A stretch of 64,000 nucleotides of DNA from Oscarella lobularis (taxonomy: Eukaryota > Porifera > Homoscleromorpha > Homosclerophorida > Oscarellidae). Shown here piece by piece: positions 30,590 through 42,251 of the stretch. The stretch covers positions 3,224,001 through 3,288,000 of the forward strand of contig NC_089176.1 of NCBI RefSeq assembly GCF_947507565.1, in the 5' to 3' direction. Position numbers and translations under genes: made by a program. The first letter of the stretch is position 1, and each line of letters opens with the position of its first letter. The notes beneath the pieces were generated by a model. It did no database searches and was not told the DNA's origin. It saw nothing but the letters and a program-made list of their open reading frames with translations.

Positions 30590-33500
30590 ATGAGCAGCCA
30601 CGACGGTAAGCGTCGAAAAAGTCACGCCGTCACCTAACCAGTTTCCACGCAGACGAACAGTCGGCTCAAGAAGACCGACTCCTAATGGACAGCCTATCTC
30701 CTCGCCTCCTCCTCCAATCGCGACTCGCTCCGGGCAGTCCGCCCGACGAAACGCCGTCGCCGTCGCCGCCGAACGGTACTCTCTCGCCAAAACGAGGGAA
30801 TCCGAACAACAGCGCGCTTCGCATTTCGGCGACGGCGACGACGCCGAGTCGACGCGAATCGCTCCGGGCGCCCGAGCCGGCTCAATTGCAGACGAACGCC
30901 GTGCGCAACAGTCGCGACTTCTTTCGCGCGTCCGCGTCGTACCCGCTGTCGTCGTCGGGCGACAGTCTCGACACGATCGTACTTCGTCGCACGCGATCGC
31001 CTAAGGAACGACGAGACGACGACGACGACGAAGAAAGAGAAGCAGAACATTCGAAACATCGTTTGTCGTCGTCGTCGTCGTCGTTCTCGTCGCCGTTGCC
31101 GGAAAAGGGGCGTGGCATTCACGTTCAAGTGCGCGGTGCCGGCGACGGCGAAAACCGGAAATCGCGTGGTTGGTCGGATCCGCCTCATCGCTATAGCAAC
31201 CACGATGATCCTAGAAGTCGATCGGCGTCCCAGCAGCAACGACACTATCCAGTCAGATCGAAAACTTTTCACGGTATCGAGGATCAGCCGAAGTATGACG
31301 TCGACACGCGACGTCGATATTACCAGAAACGACGATCCTGGCAGCCGAACAGCAGCGCGTCAACACACGTGCAAGATCGTCGCGCAGTGCGCCCACTTTC
31401 GCTTCGACTCAAGCCGCCAAGTGAGACTACTCTGGAGTCACCTTCGCCGCCGACGGGGCCGCGACGATTGAGTTTGGTGAACATGCACGCGCAGCACGTC
31501 GAGGACGACAACAAGAGCGATACGTCGAACGCGGAATCGTCGTCGTTCTGTAGTCGCTTTTGCCGCTGCGTGGCGAAAGCGCGACCGCGCGGACGCGTCG
31601 CTTGGTATGCGACGCGTCTCGTCGTCGTTCTTCTGTGCTACGGTGCCGCCTGGGCGATATTCGGCTCTCTCGTTTTGCCGTGCTCCGACGTTTTCGCGTT
31701 CATTCTGCTCGTCGTGCTCGCCGCACTTGGCGGCTTTCTCGCGCGAATTATCTATTTGCCGCCGCTCGTCGGCATGCTCATCGCCGGCTTTCTATACGGC
31801 AATATTCCCTTGCTCGTCGATTCGTCGGAGAAAGGCAGCTGTGGCGGCGATTCGTCGAATTCGTCGAATTTGACTTCGACGAACGTGACGGTGTGCGGTC
31901 ATTGTTTCTGTTTGAACCAGGCGTGGTCGTCGGCGTTACGATCCGTCGCGCTCGTCGTCATTTTGAGTCGTGCCGGTCTCGGTTTGAATCCGAGAGCGCT
32001 GAAGCGACTCAAGTACGTCGTGCTCCGTCTCGCCTTTCTACCGTGTCTCGCCGAGTCGCTCATCTTCGCAATCGTCAGCCGATTTCTCTTGGATCTGCCT
32101 TGGGCTTGGGGATTCACGGCAGGGTAAGGGGTTTGTCGATCTACGCGAGGGTTTATAATCGTTTTGTCTTTTTTAATTGAAAGATTTGTCGTGGCGGCTG
32201 TTTCTCCCGCCGTCGTCGTTCCCGGCCTGCTCGATTTGCAAAAGCGAAAGTACGGCGTCGAAAAGGGCATTCCTACCATGGTCATCGCCGCCGCGTCTAT
32301 CGACGACGTCCTCGCCATCAGCGGATTCGGTATATCGCTCGGACTCGCCTTCTCCGAAGGTCAGTCAAGATCGTGTATTAGGAGTCTCTATAGAAAGAAA
32401 CCCTTGTCTAAACACCTTCTCTTTCACAAATATTACAGTGGAACCCTTTGAATGATTTTTGCTATCTACACCCTTGCGGGAGTCTAAAATGTTTTCCTAT
32501 ATACTGATCTATTTTTACTCTAGGCAATCTCGTGTTTAATATATTTCGCGGTCCCCTTGAACTCGTTCTCGGTCTCGGCGGCGGGATACTGGTCGGCGTC
32601 GTCGCGTGGATTCTTCCCAGCGAAGACATGGTTTGGCTTTTCTTCTGACGTTCACTCGTCGCCCGCAAACGAAGTCCTATTTGTTTTGTCTTTCGGAACT
32701 ACGCAGTCGACTGGCTTCAAAGCGCGCAACCGGCTTCTGTATTTGCTCGCCTGTGGCCTGTTCGCCGTTTTTGGCAGCCGACAGGTGCACTTCACGGGCG
32801 CCGGCGCTCTGGGCGTGCTCGTCGCATCGTTTGTCTGCGCCTACGGCTGGAAAGAGGATAGCGTACGTCTTTTGGCTCTAATCATTTTATTAGAGTTACC
32901 TATATGCTTTTTTTGTCTTACACGAAGGTCATTGTCGCCGTGGGCTACAACATGATGTGGCAGCTCGCTCAGCCCATGCTCTTTGGCCTGATCGGCGCAG
33001 CTGTCGAAATTAATTGTCTCACTGGCAATGTAGTCGGTATGTAGCAAGTCAAGGCTCTAATAAACAGAAAATGATAATTGCAGCTAGTTTAGTTAATTTT
33101 GTACACACTTGAGGGAAATTACTCTGTCGTTTTGTTTAGGTCTGGCTATTGCTTGCATGGTTATTGCTCTTCTCGTTCGTATCGCCGTGTCATATGTTGC
33201 CGTATTGGGTCAAGGATTCAGCACGAAGGAAAAGCTGTTTGTTGCCTTGTCTTGGCTTCCAAAAGCAACCGTTCAAGTATCCCTAAATCAACCTCTTTTA
33301 GTTGGCCTACTTAACTACTGTACCTCTCTACTTTTATGTGTTGATAGGCAGCTGTTGGATCTATTGCTTACGACACAGCACTGGAACGAAACAATAGCCA
33401 GGAGGAAGTCGAATTGGGAAGGACAGTGCTAATAATTGCCTTTCTGGTCATCGTGTGCAGCGCTCCGTTGGGAGCAGCTGCCATCAAATTTTCCGGCCCG

Positions 33501-33686
33501 AGATTACTCAAAAAGGAATCGGATCAAGAGGAGCCTCAAAGCGACGAAATTCGTTCGCCTAAAATTCGTCTAGCTGACATGGAAGAAGAGGACGGCAACA
33601 TGGGTATGTTTGACGACGGCGAAGGAGCGGGAGAAGAGGACGTACGGCCGGAGATCGTCGCAGTCATGGGCGAGACGAACGTATGA
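30590..33686 (+). CDS. Sodium/proton antiporter SLC9B (NHA/NHEDC) family
   Basis: A tiny first exon (MSSHD) is joined in phase to the next at 30653 (DEQSAQEDRLLMDSLSPR). A long disordered Ser/Arg/Pro-rich cytoplasmic tail of about 300 residues precedes the membrane domain, which starts near 31590 (GRVAWYATRLVVVLLCYGAA). NHA landmarks follow: RIIYLPPLVGMLIAGFLYGN, LSRAGLGLNPRALKRLK, AAVSPAVVVPGLLDLQKRK, and AAASIDDVLAISGFGISLG with the paired aspartates that bind the ion (near 32290-32330). Later exons supply the remaining helices, and the acidic tail ends EIVAVMGETNV. NHA proteins exchange Na+ or Li+ for H+ at plasma or organelle membranes, and mammalian members act in sperm. The tail is longer than in vertebrate NHA2. 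Confidence 0.9.
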
Positions 33687-33822
33687 CAGAATAGCATTTT
33701 TTTATTTTTCTAAAACCACTACACAGTAGAACAGATTGGGTAGGTTCACAAAGTCACACGTGCCTGAAAATCTGGGAAAAGAGATCCCGTATTCGTATTG
33801 CAAGAATCTGTGAAACAGGACC

Positions 33823-35830
33823 ATGTCCGACGAATCGGCGCAGCGGCTCTCTTCGGCGCTGGCGCAGTTCTTTCAAGCGTCGCCCGACGACTACGCCGAC
33901 GTGGTAAAGTAAGCCCTCCGAGCCCTCGCTTTCGTATATTCGCACGTCTCGCGTTCGCCAGATACGTTGCGACGATGGAGACGGCGGACGACGTCGAAGG
34001 CTATCTCGTCGGACTGCTCGGCGACGGAAAGCGCGCCCGACGCATCGTCGACGACGCTCGACGACGCTGGAAGTCGCCGTCGCAACGTCCCGTCGTCGCC
34101 GTGGCCGAAACGGAAATGTACGTCAAACCGAAACGCGAAGACGTCGTCTTCATTCGCGGAAAGAAAAAAGATCCGGAAAATTTTCCGCCCGCTGCGCAAG
34201 CGCGTCGCCCCGCGCAACCAGTCAGAAAAGAAGAGGAAAAGCGGCGGGAAGTAGTGCCGGAAGTGAAAAGGCAGAAACGTGCCAAATTCCTACCTATTGC
34301 GGAAAGCGACGTCATCACTGCTCGAATTCCTGGACGTCACGCGTGTCAGTGTCTCGCTCAACGTCACGAACTCGTGAACAATTGCACGAATTGCGGTCGA
34401 ATTGTCTGCGTGCAAGAGGGATCGGGACCCTGTCTCTTTTGCGGCACGTGCGTCTATTCGCCGCGCGACCTTCAACTGATTGCAGGTGATACGAAACGCG
34501 GACGAAAATTGAGCGAGAAGTTCGCTCGAATGAAGGAGGAAAGGGATGCAGCGTTAGCGAAAGCGATTAAGCACAAGGATAGGCTCATCGAGTTCGATAG
34601 GACAAGGTTTAATTAATATAAGCGCTAAAATAATTATTTACAAATCACAAATTATAGCGAGAGGCGGACTAAGGTGATAGACGATGAGATGGACTACTTT
34701 GCAAGTGAGACAAATCAGTGGCTGTCGCCCGAGGAGCGTCGCGCACTGAAACAACGCGAAGATGAACTTCGCGAAGTGCGAAAGGGATCGCGTTTGTCGA
34801 AGAAAAAGTTCACGCTTGACTTTGCCGGGCGTCGGCTATTGGAAGAGGGAGAAGAAGGTGAGTCATTAAAAAGAGAATGCGTAGCTCACGTAAATTCCTT
34901 AATTAACTAAAGCTTCGTATGACTCCGGCTTGTTGGCTGATCTGACTGTCAAGAGAGTGGAGGACATGACAGAAGATCGTCTCGTCGATCCAAACGTTCT
35001 TCAGCTTAGACCTAAAGTGGGTTAATTAATAAAATATAAGGATGTTTTCTGAATGGGATGTTTAGTTTCGAGACGGTGGCAGCAAGTTGCCGGCAAAGAA
35101 ACGAGAAATCGAGTCATCTGAAGCGTCGTCTGGACGGCTTGACAAATTGCAGCGACTTCGAATACAAGATAAAGAATATCTAGAAATGGGAGACGATGGA
35201 ATGTGCTTGAGCATGCATCAGCCCTGGGCTCTTCTTCTCGTCATGGGCATCAAGAAGTACAGTCACGAGAGATAATATTTATTAATTAAACTCTTTTTCA
35301 CGTAGACACGAAGGTCGGACGTGGTACACGGCTCATCGTGGGAGACTGTGGATCGCCGCCACAGCAAAAATTCCAAGCGATGATGACATAGCCGAAGTTG
35401 AGTCCGAGTACCGAAGACTGCTTGGCAGTGAGAAACAGCACATAACGAATAGTTACACAATGGGGAATACTTGTACATATAGATATTCATTTTCCGGAAT
35501 CCTATCCTTCTGGCTGTCTTCTCGGCTGCGTTGATGTTGTGGACTGTATGGCTCAAGAAGATTATCGTCAACAGGTAGCATTGCTAAGGAAGGGTCTAGC
35601 CTGGGTGTATGATGTTTGTTTTGTAGTTTCTCAACGGTGAATCGAGTTCTCCTTACGTCTTCATCTGTGAAAATGCTCGGGAGCTTGTTGTTCGATTTCC
35701 GGTCAAAGGCCAACACAAAATATGTATGTTAGTGGGCGTTATCTTGCGCTATTAATTTTGTATTTTAGGGAAGTTGGACAAAAAGACGCACGAGGCAGCT
35801 AAGAAAGGAATAAACCTTACGCTTAGCTGA
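33823..35830 (+). CDS. TRIP4: Activating signal cointegrator 1 (ASC-1/TRIP4)
   Basis: Starts MSDESAQRLSSALAQFFQ. The N-terminal helical part is followed by the C2HC5-type zinc finger (HACQCLAQRHELVNNCTNCG, then CVQEGSGPCLFCGTCV, 34340-34450), a basic coiled region (SERRTKVIDDEMDYFASE and SPEERRALKQRE), and a C-terminal ASCH domain (CLSMHQPWALLLVMGIKKHEGR and GCLLGCVDVVDCMA), ending NLTLS. TRIP4 is part of the ASC-1 complex with ASCC1-3, acting in transcription coactivation, ribosome-quality control and alkylation repair; ASCH is a predicted RNA-binding fold. Five or six short introns. It starts 136 bp after SLC9B on the same strand. Confidence 0.93.
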
Positions 35831-35910
35831 GAAGAGTTTATTTATTGATTCTGTGCTACCACGTGTTATCTGCACGGCTCCCGTATATGTGTTCGTTGTC
35901 AAGGAAGGAG

Positions 35911-37664
35911 ATGAGCCGTTCTAGAAGTGTTTCGGAGCCCGCAGAATCATCGATGGGTCGCCTGTCGTTATTTGATGCGGTTCTCGAACGAAACAGAGCC
36001 CTAAATAAGGTGAGGCTTCCCAAACTTTTCGTTTTCGAACTCTCAGACAAAGTTGCACCCACAGAAGTCGCTCGTCCATCGAATCGTTTACCTAGGCCGA
36101 CTAGGAACGGGTGCAACAGAACGACGTGACTTGGGATGTAAGTGCTAAGGCAAGAAAAAAACGCGAAAACGCAGCAGTTTTCTCTACGCAGCCTTCTCGG
36201 AGAAACTGTTCAAGCAGTATCAGCAGAAATACCAAGGAGAGGGAGTCACAGGAATACTACTCATCTATCCTCTTCACTACGTACACGTCGTCGAGGTATG
36301 GTATCAATGTTTTACGCGTTATTCAAGCTTCTCTCCACACTAAACTGCCCTAAACTAGACCCCAACTGCTTTGAAGCAGTCCGTAGCACTTTAATGTCAA
36401 CACGATCTCCACTGGTTCAGTCAGTTATTACATATGCAATCAACAGACGCTGGGCCGTTAGAACGTCTTAGTTAGCTCGTTTGATTCATGGAATCAATCA
36501 GTCTCAACGTTCCTTGCGTGCTACTCGTTTTTGGACTAAGTTATATTCATTGTCTTTCTTGAACCAAACAAAGACGTGCGTTCTCCGCAGACATTACGCT
36601 GGCTCTATGTCACTGAGTAGACTATATAGACAGGCAATTCGCTCGTAGGAGCCGAGTGGCAAGCCATAATCATGATATGAATTGATGCAAACGAGTTTGC
36701 GTCAATTCAGACTAAGCAGTTATCATATGCAGAAGTGGTCTTTATAGTGTACCGCGGATATATTTAACTAGTTGGAGCCTTGGGGCATGGACACTCAATG
36801 CTTTTAGCGTTTGCGTTTCATTTTCATTTGTTTTCTTATTAAGTCTTCTTCGGAATTGCTTCATGCTATTATTAGCGATTTGGACAGACGAGAACAGGCC
36901 GCAACGTACGGTTGCCTCTGCTGCATGACATGATTACGTGACTCTTTATTCCTAATTGTAGGGGATTGACTCAGCAGTCAAAGATTCTAAGCTTTTCTAC
37001 AGACATATCCTTGAAGTACACTGAACCTGTATAAAGCGCGAAGGGTTTAGATGATGACTTCCTTGACCTACGTTCCACGTGCCGCAGCGCCTATTCTCCC
37101 AGTGGAGTTTTCGCGTCATCACCTTGCCGCAATCGACGCGATCGGACAAGTACACAACAACGGAGCCCATCAGTCAAGTGGTACGTAAAGGGCACCCACT
37201 ACTGTATTCAAATAGCTAACCCTTGATTTTCATAGGTTGGACAGTGTTTGAGACAGCTGTTGGAGCTTGGAAGCTTCTTAGCAAAAATTCCTAGAGTAAT
37301 GAATGCAAGCTAATCTGCAGCCTCAATGACAATATTCTACTAGAGTGACCTGGCAAGCACTATGGATCGACTACCAGAAAGAGTACCAGAACTTATGATA
37401 ACACCCGGTACAACATGCAATTACGTGTGACTTTATGGCGATCTATTTACTTATAGATGTCTTGGAGTATTTGGTTCAGAACTCTGAACTGTGCTCAGCA
37501 GGGAAATATGTTTCTGTATATCAATCGCCGTGCAACGTTGTACTCGAGAGCGGTACGTCACTCTTCCTTGTATCAGTATTCGTTTATGCGTTAAATTTAT
37601 AGAACTCGTTTGGCCAGTTTCAATGAGACTATTTCCTTATACAATCCAAAGTGAATCTGCGTAA
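35911..37664 (+). CDS. TEX47-like (BLUF-fold-like) protein
   Basis: The start is MSRSRSVSEPAESSMGRLSL; an in-frame ATG lies 24 bp upstream. Spliced exons give VHRIVYLGRLGTGATERRDL (36066-36135), FSEKLFKQYQQKYQGEGVTG then ILLIYPLHYVHVVE (36190-36297), SSSELLHAIISDLDRREQ (36842-36900), KILSFSTDIS (about 36980-37015), RLFSQWSFRVITLP (37088-37130), VGQCLRQLLELGSFLAKIPR and a tail with LEYLVQNSELCSAGKYVSVY. The order GVTGxLLIYP, then a helix, then KILxxSxDI, then RLFxQWxFRVI is that of testis-expressed protein 47, which resembles the flavin-binding BLUF fold of light sensors. No flavin-binding residues could be checked. One intron (36298-36841) is ten times longer than usual. The family match is from memory of the motif order. 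Confidence 0.6.
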
Positions 37665-38026
37665 CTCGTAACTATATCAAAAGCAGTACTATGAATGCGT
37701 TTAGGCCTAATCGATACTAGCTGAAGGTACATGGCAACTAAAGTCGTGGGCCTTTTGTGTGAGTCAACTTTGTGTGGGGGGGACTCGCACATCGACAAAG
37801 GACTACCTAACCTTATTTTGCATGATCGCGACAACAGTCACAAATCTGCACGCGTCGAAACGATTTTTTACTCGCTTCCTGTCGTTTTTGATTTTGTTAA
37901 GGTCTAATGTCCCGTATCAGGAAAAAATGCAACGTCACGCGTTGTTGTTTTCGTTCTCCCACGTCCTGCGCATGTGTGCATCGAATGACCGAAAGAAGGG
38001 AGGACTGACGGCGTAAACAAGGCCCA

Positions 38027-38548
38027 ATGGAGGAGCACCTACGACGCGAAGTGATGACGAATCAGCTCAGCTACGTCGCCGGCTGCGCGCTCGACGAAGC
38101 GCGACAACTTCTCGTCGCCACCGAGTGGCATTTCGACGTCAGAGTCGCGCGAGATTTTATCCTCCTTCGCTCGCGATTTTTCTATGCTTTCTTTTTTTTG
38201 GTTCCAGGCGGCGCTGAGTCTCTATCTACAGGAGGAGACCATTCCGAAGCGAGGACGAAGTGCTGTACGTCAGATACGGGCTCCTTCGCTTTCATTCGAG
38301 ACTTCACCGCTTCTCTTTCGATCTTCTAGATGGCCGTGCCGGCGAATACGCCCGAAACGCCGCCGTATTTTCCCGAGGCGTTAATGGCGTTCGCCAAATT
38401 GCGAGCTAGCGAAAAATCGGGCGGCGGCGGCGCTGATTCGACGCCAAGCGGCGCGAATTCGTCCGGCAGCGGTGGAAGCGGAAGTGGCGGCAGCGCTGGA
38501 AATAGCGGCGATGCGAGCGGCTGCGGCGCAACGAAGAGTAAGTGCTGA
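38027..38548 (+). CDS. UBA-like domain-containing protein (UBALD1/2, FAM100)
   Basis: Three exons. Exon 1 encodes MEEHLRREVMTNQLSYVAG and CALDEARQLLVATEWHFD, the N-terminal UBA-like helices. Exon 2 gives AALSLYLQEETIPKRGRSA, and exon 3 starts MAVPANTPETPPYFPEALM and FAKLRASEK, the other UBALD signature (SNTPATPPNFPDAL in vertebrates). A Gly/Ser-rich tail of about 50 residues ends GATKSKC. UBALD proteins are small and ubiquitously expressed; their molecular role is not established. Splice phases agree at both introns (GT...AG), and the total of about 130 residues is close to the usual length. Confidence 0.88.
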
Positions 38549-40144
38549 CGACGGCGGAGAAGCCGGGACGTACCCCTTCCGGCCGGCAAAATGACTATTG
38601 TGAGTGGAGACCGTGGGTACTTCCGCACTCTCTCGCTCTCTCCCTCTCTCTCTCTCGCACGAATGCACTACGCACACGTGCACGTACGATACCGAAAAAC
38701 GCCGCCGCCTTTGATTGACTGCATACGTACGTGCAACGTACTCTTACTTGTGGGAAGTGGTGTGATAGATAAAGTCTACTGTTGAGAAATGATATTTTTG
38801 ACAGTCGGTAAAAATAGTTTGAAGCTGAAATTTAATAATTTGAGTCATTCTTTCAAACCCCAACTGAACTGTTCACTGTTCGTTGAAGCAACCCCGACGC
38901 TTTTTTTTGTTCTGATCAAAAGGAATTGTGGAAAGGATTTCCTTTTGATCTTTATCAATTTGCTCCTCCCCTTCGCGTTCTGTGTACCACCTCATGATGA
39001 CCGTGCAGCGCGTGACTCACATCCGCGCACTGTCTTTGCTATGCCCATTCGTTAAACCCGCGCACGCAATTGACGCAAAAAAATTGTAGATGCACATGAG
39101 GCTTCTAAAGGAAGGCGGTTCTAACCAGCTCAAAAGCGTGACCCAGTCAAAGCCGCAACGCGCGGAAAACCGAATCGGCCCCGATGACGCGTTCACGCGC
39201 GGTAGGTCATCTGACATTGGTTTCCCCACAGCGTGAACCCCGTAATGATACGATAATGGAATGCGTCTCCGAGAGCCTCTGTATATCGCTACGCGTAAAC
39301 GGAATCCGTACACGCTCACCGAGACGGACGGACGACCTGCGGCGAAATGTTATTTTCTCTGATTGGTGGGGGCTCCAACGTTGGTGGGCTGTACTTCAGG
39401 CTCGCTCTGTGCATTGTGTAGATAGCTAGTAGTGACCGTTTACACTACATTTGATATCCTTGAGGGTCTGTTGAGTTAGGCCGTACTTGGATCCCGTTGT
39501 TCGTTGAATAAGCACACCCCGATTGTTGTCATTTTTTACCCCCGGTATCCTTCTCTATCTTCTCGAATCTGGTCACCACCGGAACGAAGCTTGACCTTGG
39601 AAATAATTCATTTGCACCCTTTACGTTCTTCCGCGCGTTAGAATGCGTTCTCGTCATTTGAAAGCGCGCCGCGCGGTCCTCGCCGCAGATAGCGGAGGCG
39701 GGACACACCTATTCCGGTGCCGGGATATTGACATAGTACGGAACGCCTCCGCACGTGTAGGAGCACGCGTGAGCCCCGGGTTGGGGAGTGTAAGGCGTCG
39801 AACCAATTAGCGCCGAGCGATTTCGCCGGGTCCAATGAAAAATGCGCTCGTGCGTAAGCGCGTAGGGCGCAAAGCGGTGACAGGGGGGCATTTGTTTGTC
39901 ACTAAGGGCACGCGAGACGTGTTGGTCTGGTCATTGAAGTAGGCGGGGTTCGGACAGGATTAGTTCCCTTGTGGTTCGACCTATAAGCGCAGCGTATTTG
40001 TTTTGCGCCAAGTCTCTAATTCATGACTTAAATACCGTCACTCCAGCGCCTATCGTCATTCCTACGTGAAGCGAGCCAATCGCCAGGAGCCAAGAGCAAC
40101 GAGGTGTCACGGCACGCACAACAGAGTGAACAGACACGTTTGCG
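38549..40144. other. Intergenic region upstream of FoxJ1
   Basis: About 1.6 kb with no coding exon I can support. It has a (TC)n stretch at 38630-38660, a 38790-38990 AT-rich part and a GC-rich final 500 bp before the FoxJ1 start. It probably holds the FoxJ1 promoter; no convincing RFX X-box was found by eye. Confidence 0.5.
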
Positions 40145-41870
40145 ATGGCAGCACCGAGGCGAAGTAGCAGCACGAGCGACAGCAGCGAGTTGGCGTTTCT
40201 CTCATCGTCGTCGCTATTCGGCGCGCCGCCGCCGCCACCGCCACCGGCCTCGACTTGGCTAAACAGCGACGGCGAGAGCGACGGACCGGACGACGACAGC
40301 CTCACGAGCCTCAATTGGCTCCAGAGCCTCCACATCGACCTCGATCGCGGATGCGGGACAGACGAGGTGGAGTCGTGCGCTGACGATTTCAAGCCGTCGT
40401 TCGCTAAAGTCAACACGCCCACCGCCGCCGTTTCGACGGAGAATTCGTCGATCGATGGAACGTCGACGACAACGACGTCGACGACGACGACGACGATGAC
40501 GAGTCGCAGTCGCGGCAGCGGCGGCGGCGACGAGATCGACTACGGCAGCAATCCGACCGTGAAGCCACCGTACTCGTATGCAACGCTCATCTGCATGGCC
40601 ATGAAAGCGACGAATCAAAACAAGATCACGCTCAGTTCCATTTACAAGTGGATTATGGGAAATTTTATGTATTACAGGAAAGCGGATCCAGGTTGGCAGG
40701 TAAGCTCGGCCATACTGCCTTTAGGGCTCAGTAATAGGAAGCGGCAACTTTTCCGGTGTGTCCGTGACCTAACACCTCGTTTAATATCCGCAATTGCACG
40801 CGCTCATGCGATCGAATCGGTAGCTATGTTAATGCTAAAAAGAAAGCGAGCCAAGTGGATTCGCGTGTAAGCGTGCGTTCTAATTCTTTTTTTCTTTTCT
40901 CCTCTGCGCTCGCGCTTAGAATTCGATACGACACAATCTGTCGCTGAACAAGTGCTTCGTCAAAGTGCCGCGAACTAAAGACGATCCCGGTAAAGGCGGC
41001 TACTGGAAAATCAATCCGGAATACGAAGACGCCTTCGAAAATGGCGTGTTCAAGCGAAGGCGCCACACGAGCGGCGCCGCGAAAGCGAAAGGCGACCGCG
41101 GAGCGGCGTCACTGAAGAACAACGCACGAAAAACGGCGCGACATTCGCACGGAGGGCGCGAACGTGATCGGCATGCCTGGGCCGAGTCGCGGGGAATGAC
41201 GCCCCCGCCACTACTCTCGACGCATGCCCGAACGTATGGAGGAAAGCGCAAGGCGCCGACGACCGCCGCCTCATCGCGAGCGGCGAAGATCGTCAAAGAG
41301 GAGCTCGTCGATTACGTGATGGACGAAGGAAACGGCAGCGGTGCATTTGACGAGCTGGGCGGCGCGTTCAAGGACGATTTCAATTGGTCGTCGTTGCTCG
41401 AAGACCAGCGCATGCTCGGCATCACGCCCGAGCTCATGGAACAAGTTCTCTCGTCGTCGACGTCGGGCAGCGGCGCTGCGTGGGAAGCCGCCGAATATCT
41501 ACCCGATTTTTCGACCAATCGGCGTTCGCGAGAGCGCCACACGACCGCCGCGAGTCCAGTCAGTCCGCCGGCATCCGTTCACTCAGGCGCCGACGGAACA
41601 GAAACGCTGGAAAACTATCATCTCGTACAAAGTGGTTCAAGCGCGGATGCGGCTGCGGCTGCGGCTGCGGCTGCAGCTGCTGCCACGGCGCTCGACGTCG
41701 ATCGTTTCTTTCCCGACGCCGGTTTTCCGCCGTCCCCTCCTCCTACGTGCGATCACCCGTGGTCCGAAGACCGAACGTCGAATCCGTTCGATTTCGATAA
41801 GATTCTTCGCGATGGCGGCGCGGCAAACGATCACGTCGAATGGAATTTTCTCTATCAGCTCCCAAACTAA
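40145..41870 (+). CDS. FOXJ1: Forkhead transcription factor, FoxJ1 type
   Basis: Two exons (40145-40699 and 40920-41870), split inside the forkhead after DPGWQ, a known forkhead intron position. The N-terminus has the FoxJ1-like [14 protein letters not shown]. The DNA-binding domain (about residues 139-230) reads [51 protein letters not shown] and [19 protein letters not shown]. The run TLICMAM...[10 protein letters not shown]...YRKADP and the [10 protein letters not shown] wing match FoxJ1, the master activator of motile-cilia genes. The C-terminal half is low-complexity (Ala and Ser runs, including a GCGGCT repeat near 41648-41680) and ends [11 protein letters not shown]. It is convergent with WBP11 (381 bp apart). 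Confidence 0.92.
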
Positions 41871-42251
41871 CAGTATCCAATTCTGAGGCGTTGGCTCCCC
41901 TCCCTTCGTCTCTCCCCACCCCTACGCGCCCTGGGGACGCGGAGGTCTCTCAGCAGGGGATCAGTTCCTGTCTTATTCCGTTCTATTTATCTATTTTCCG
42001 TGTCAAGTGTACATACAGTACAAAATTGGCGTGAGTGGAACAACTACTCTATCGCTTGCCCTTCAAGTCCTTTTAGTCGTTCGTAGACGGTGTTTTAGGA
42101 CACTATTCCATGCACGCACATTGAAAGAAATATTTATTTTGGTATAATTATGATTACACTTGGGCGGCGAGACGCGTGGGCGGCGAAGAAAAAAAAGAGA
42201 AGACCCAACGAGAATGACCCCTCCTCAAGAAAACCTCCACGTAGTTCGTTC

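Noticed and set aside
30694-31272. A 192-residue Arg-rich open frame antisense to the SLC9B N-terminal tail
   Set aside because: It mirrors the repetitive TCG/CGA-rich coding strand of the disordered tail; the plus-strand frame is longer and continues into the antiporter.
41645-41690. GCGGCT repeat as a regulatory element
   Set aside because: It encodes an Ala run inside the FoxJ1 C-terminal region and is best explained as a coding microsatellite.
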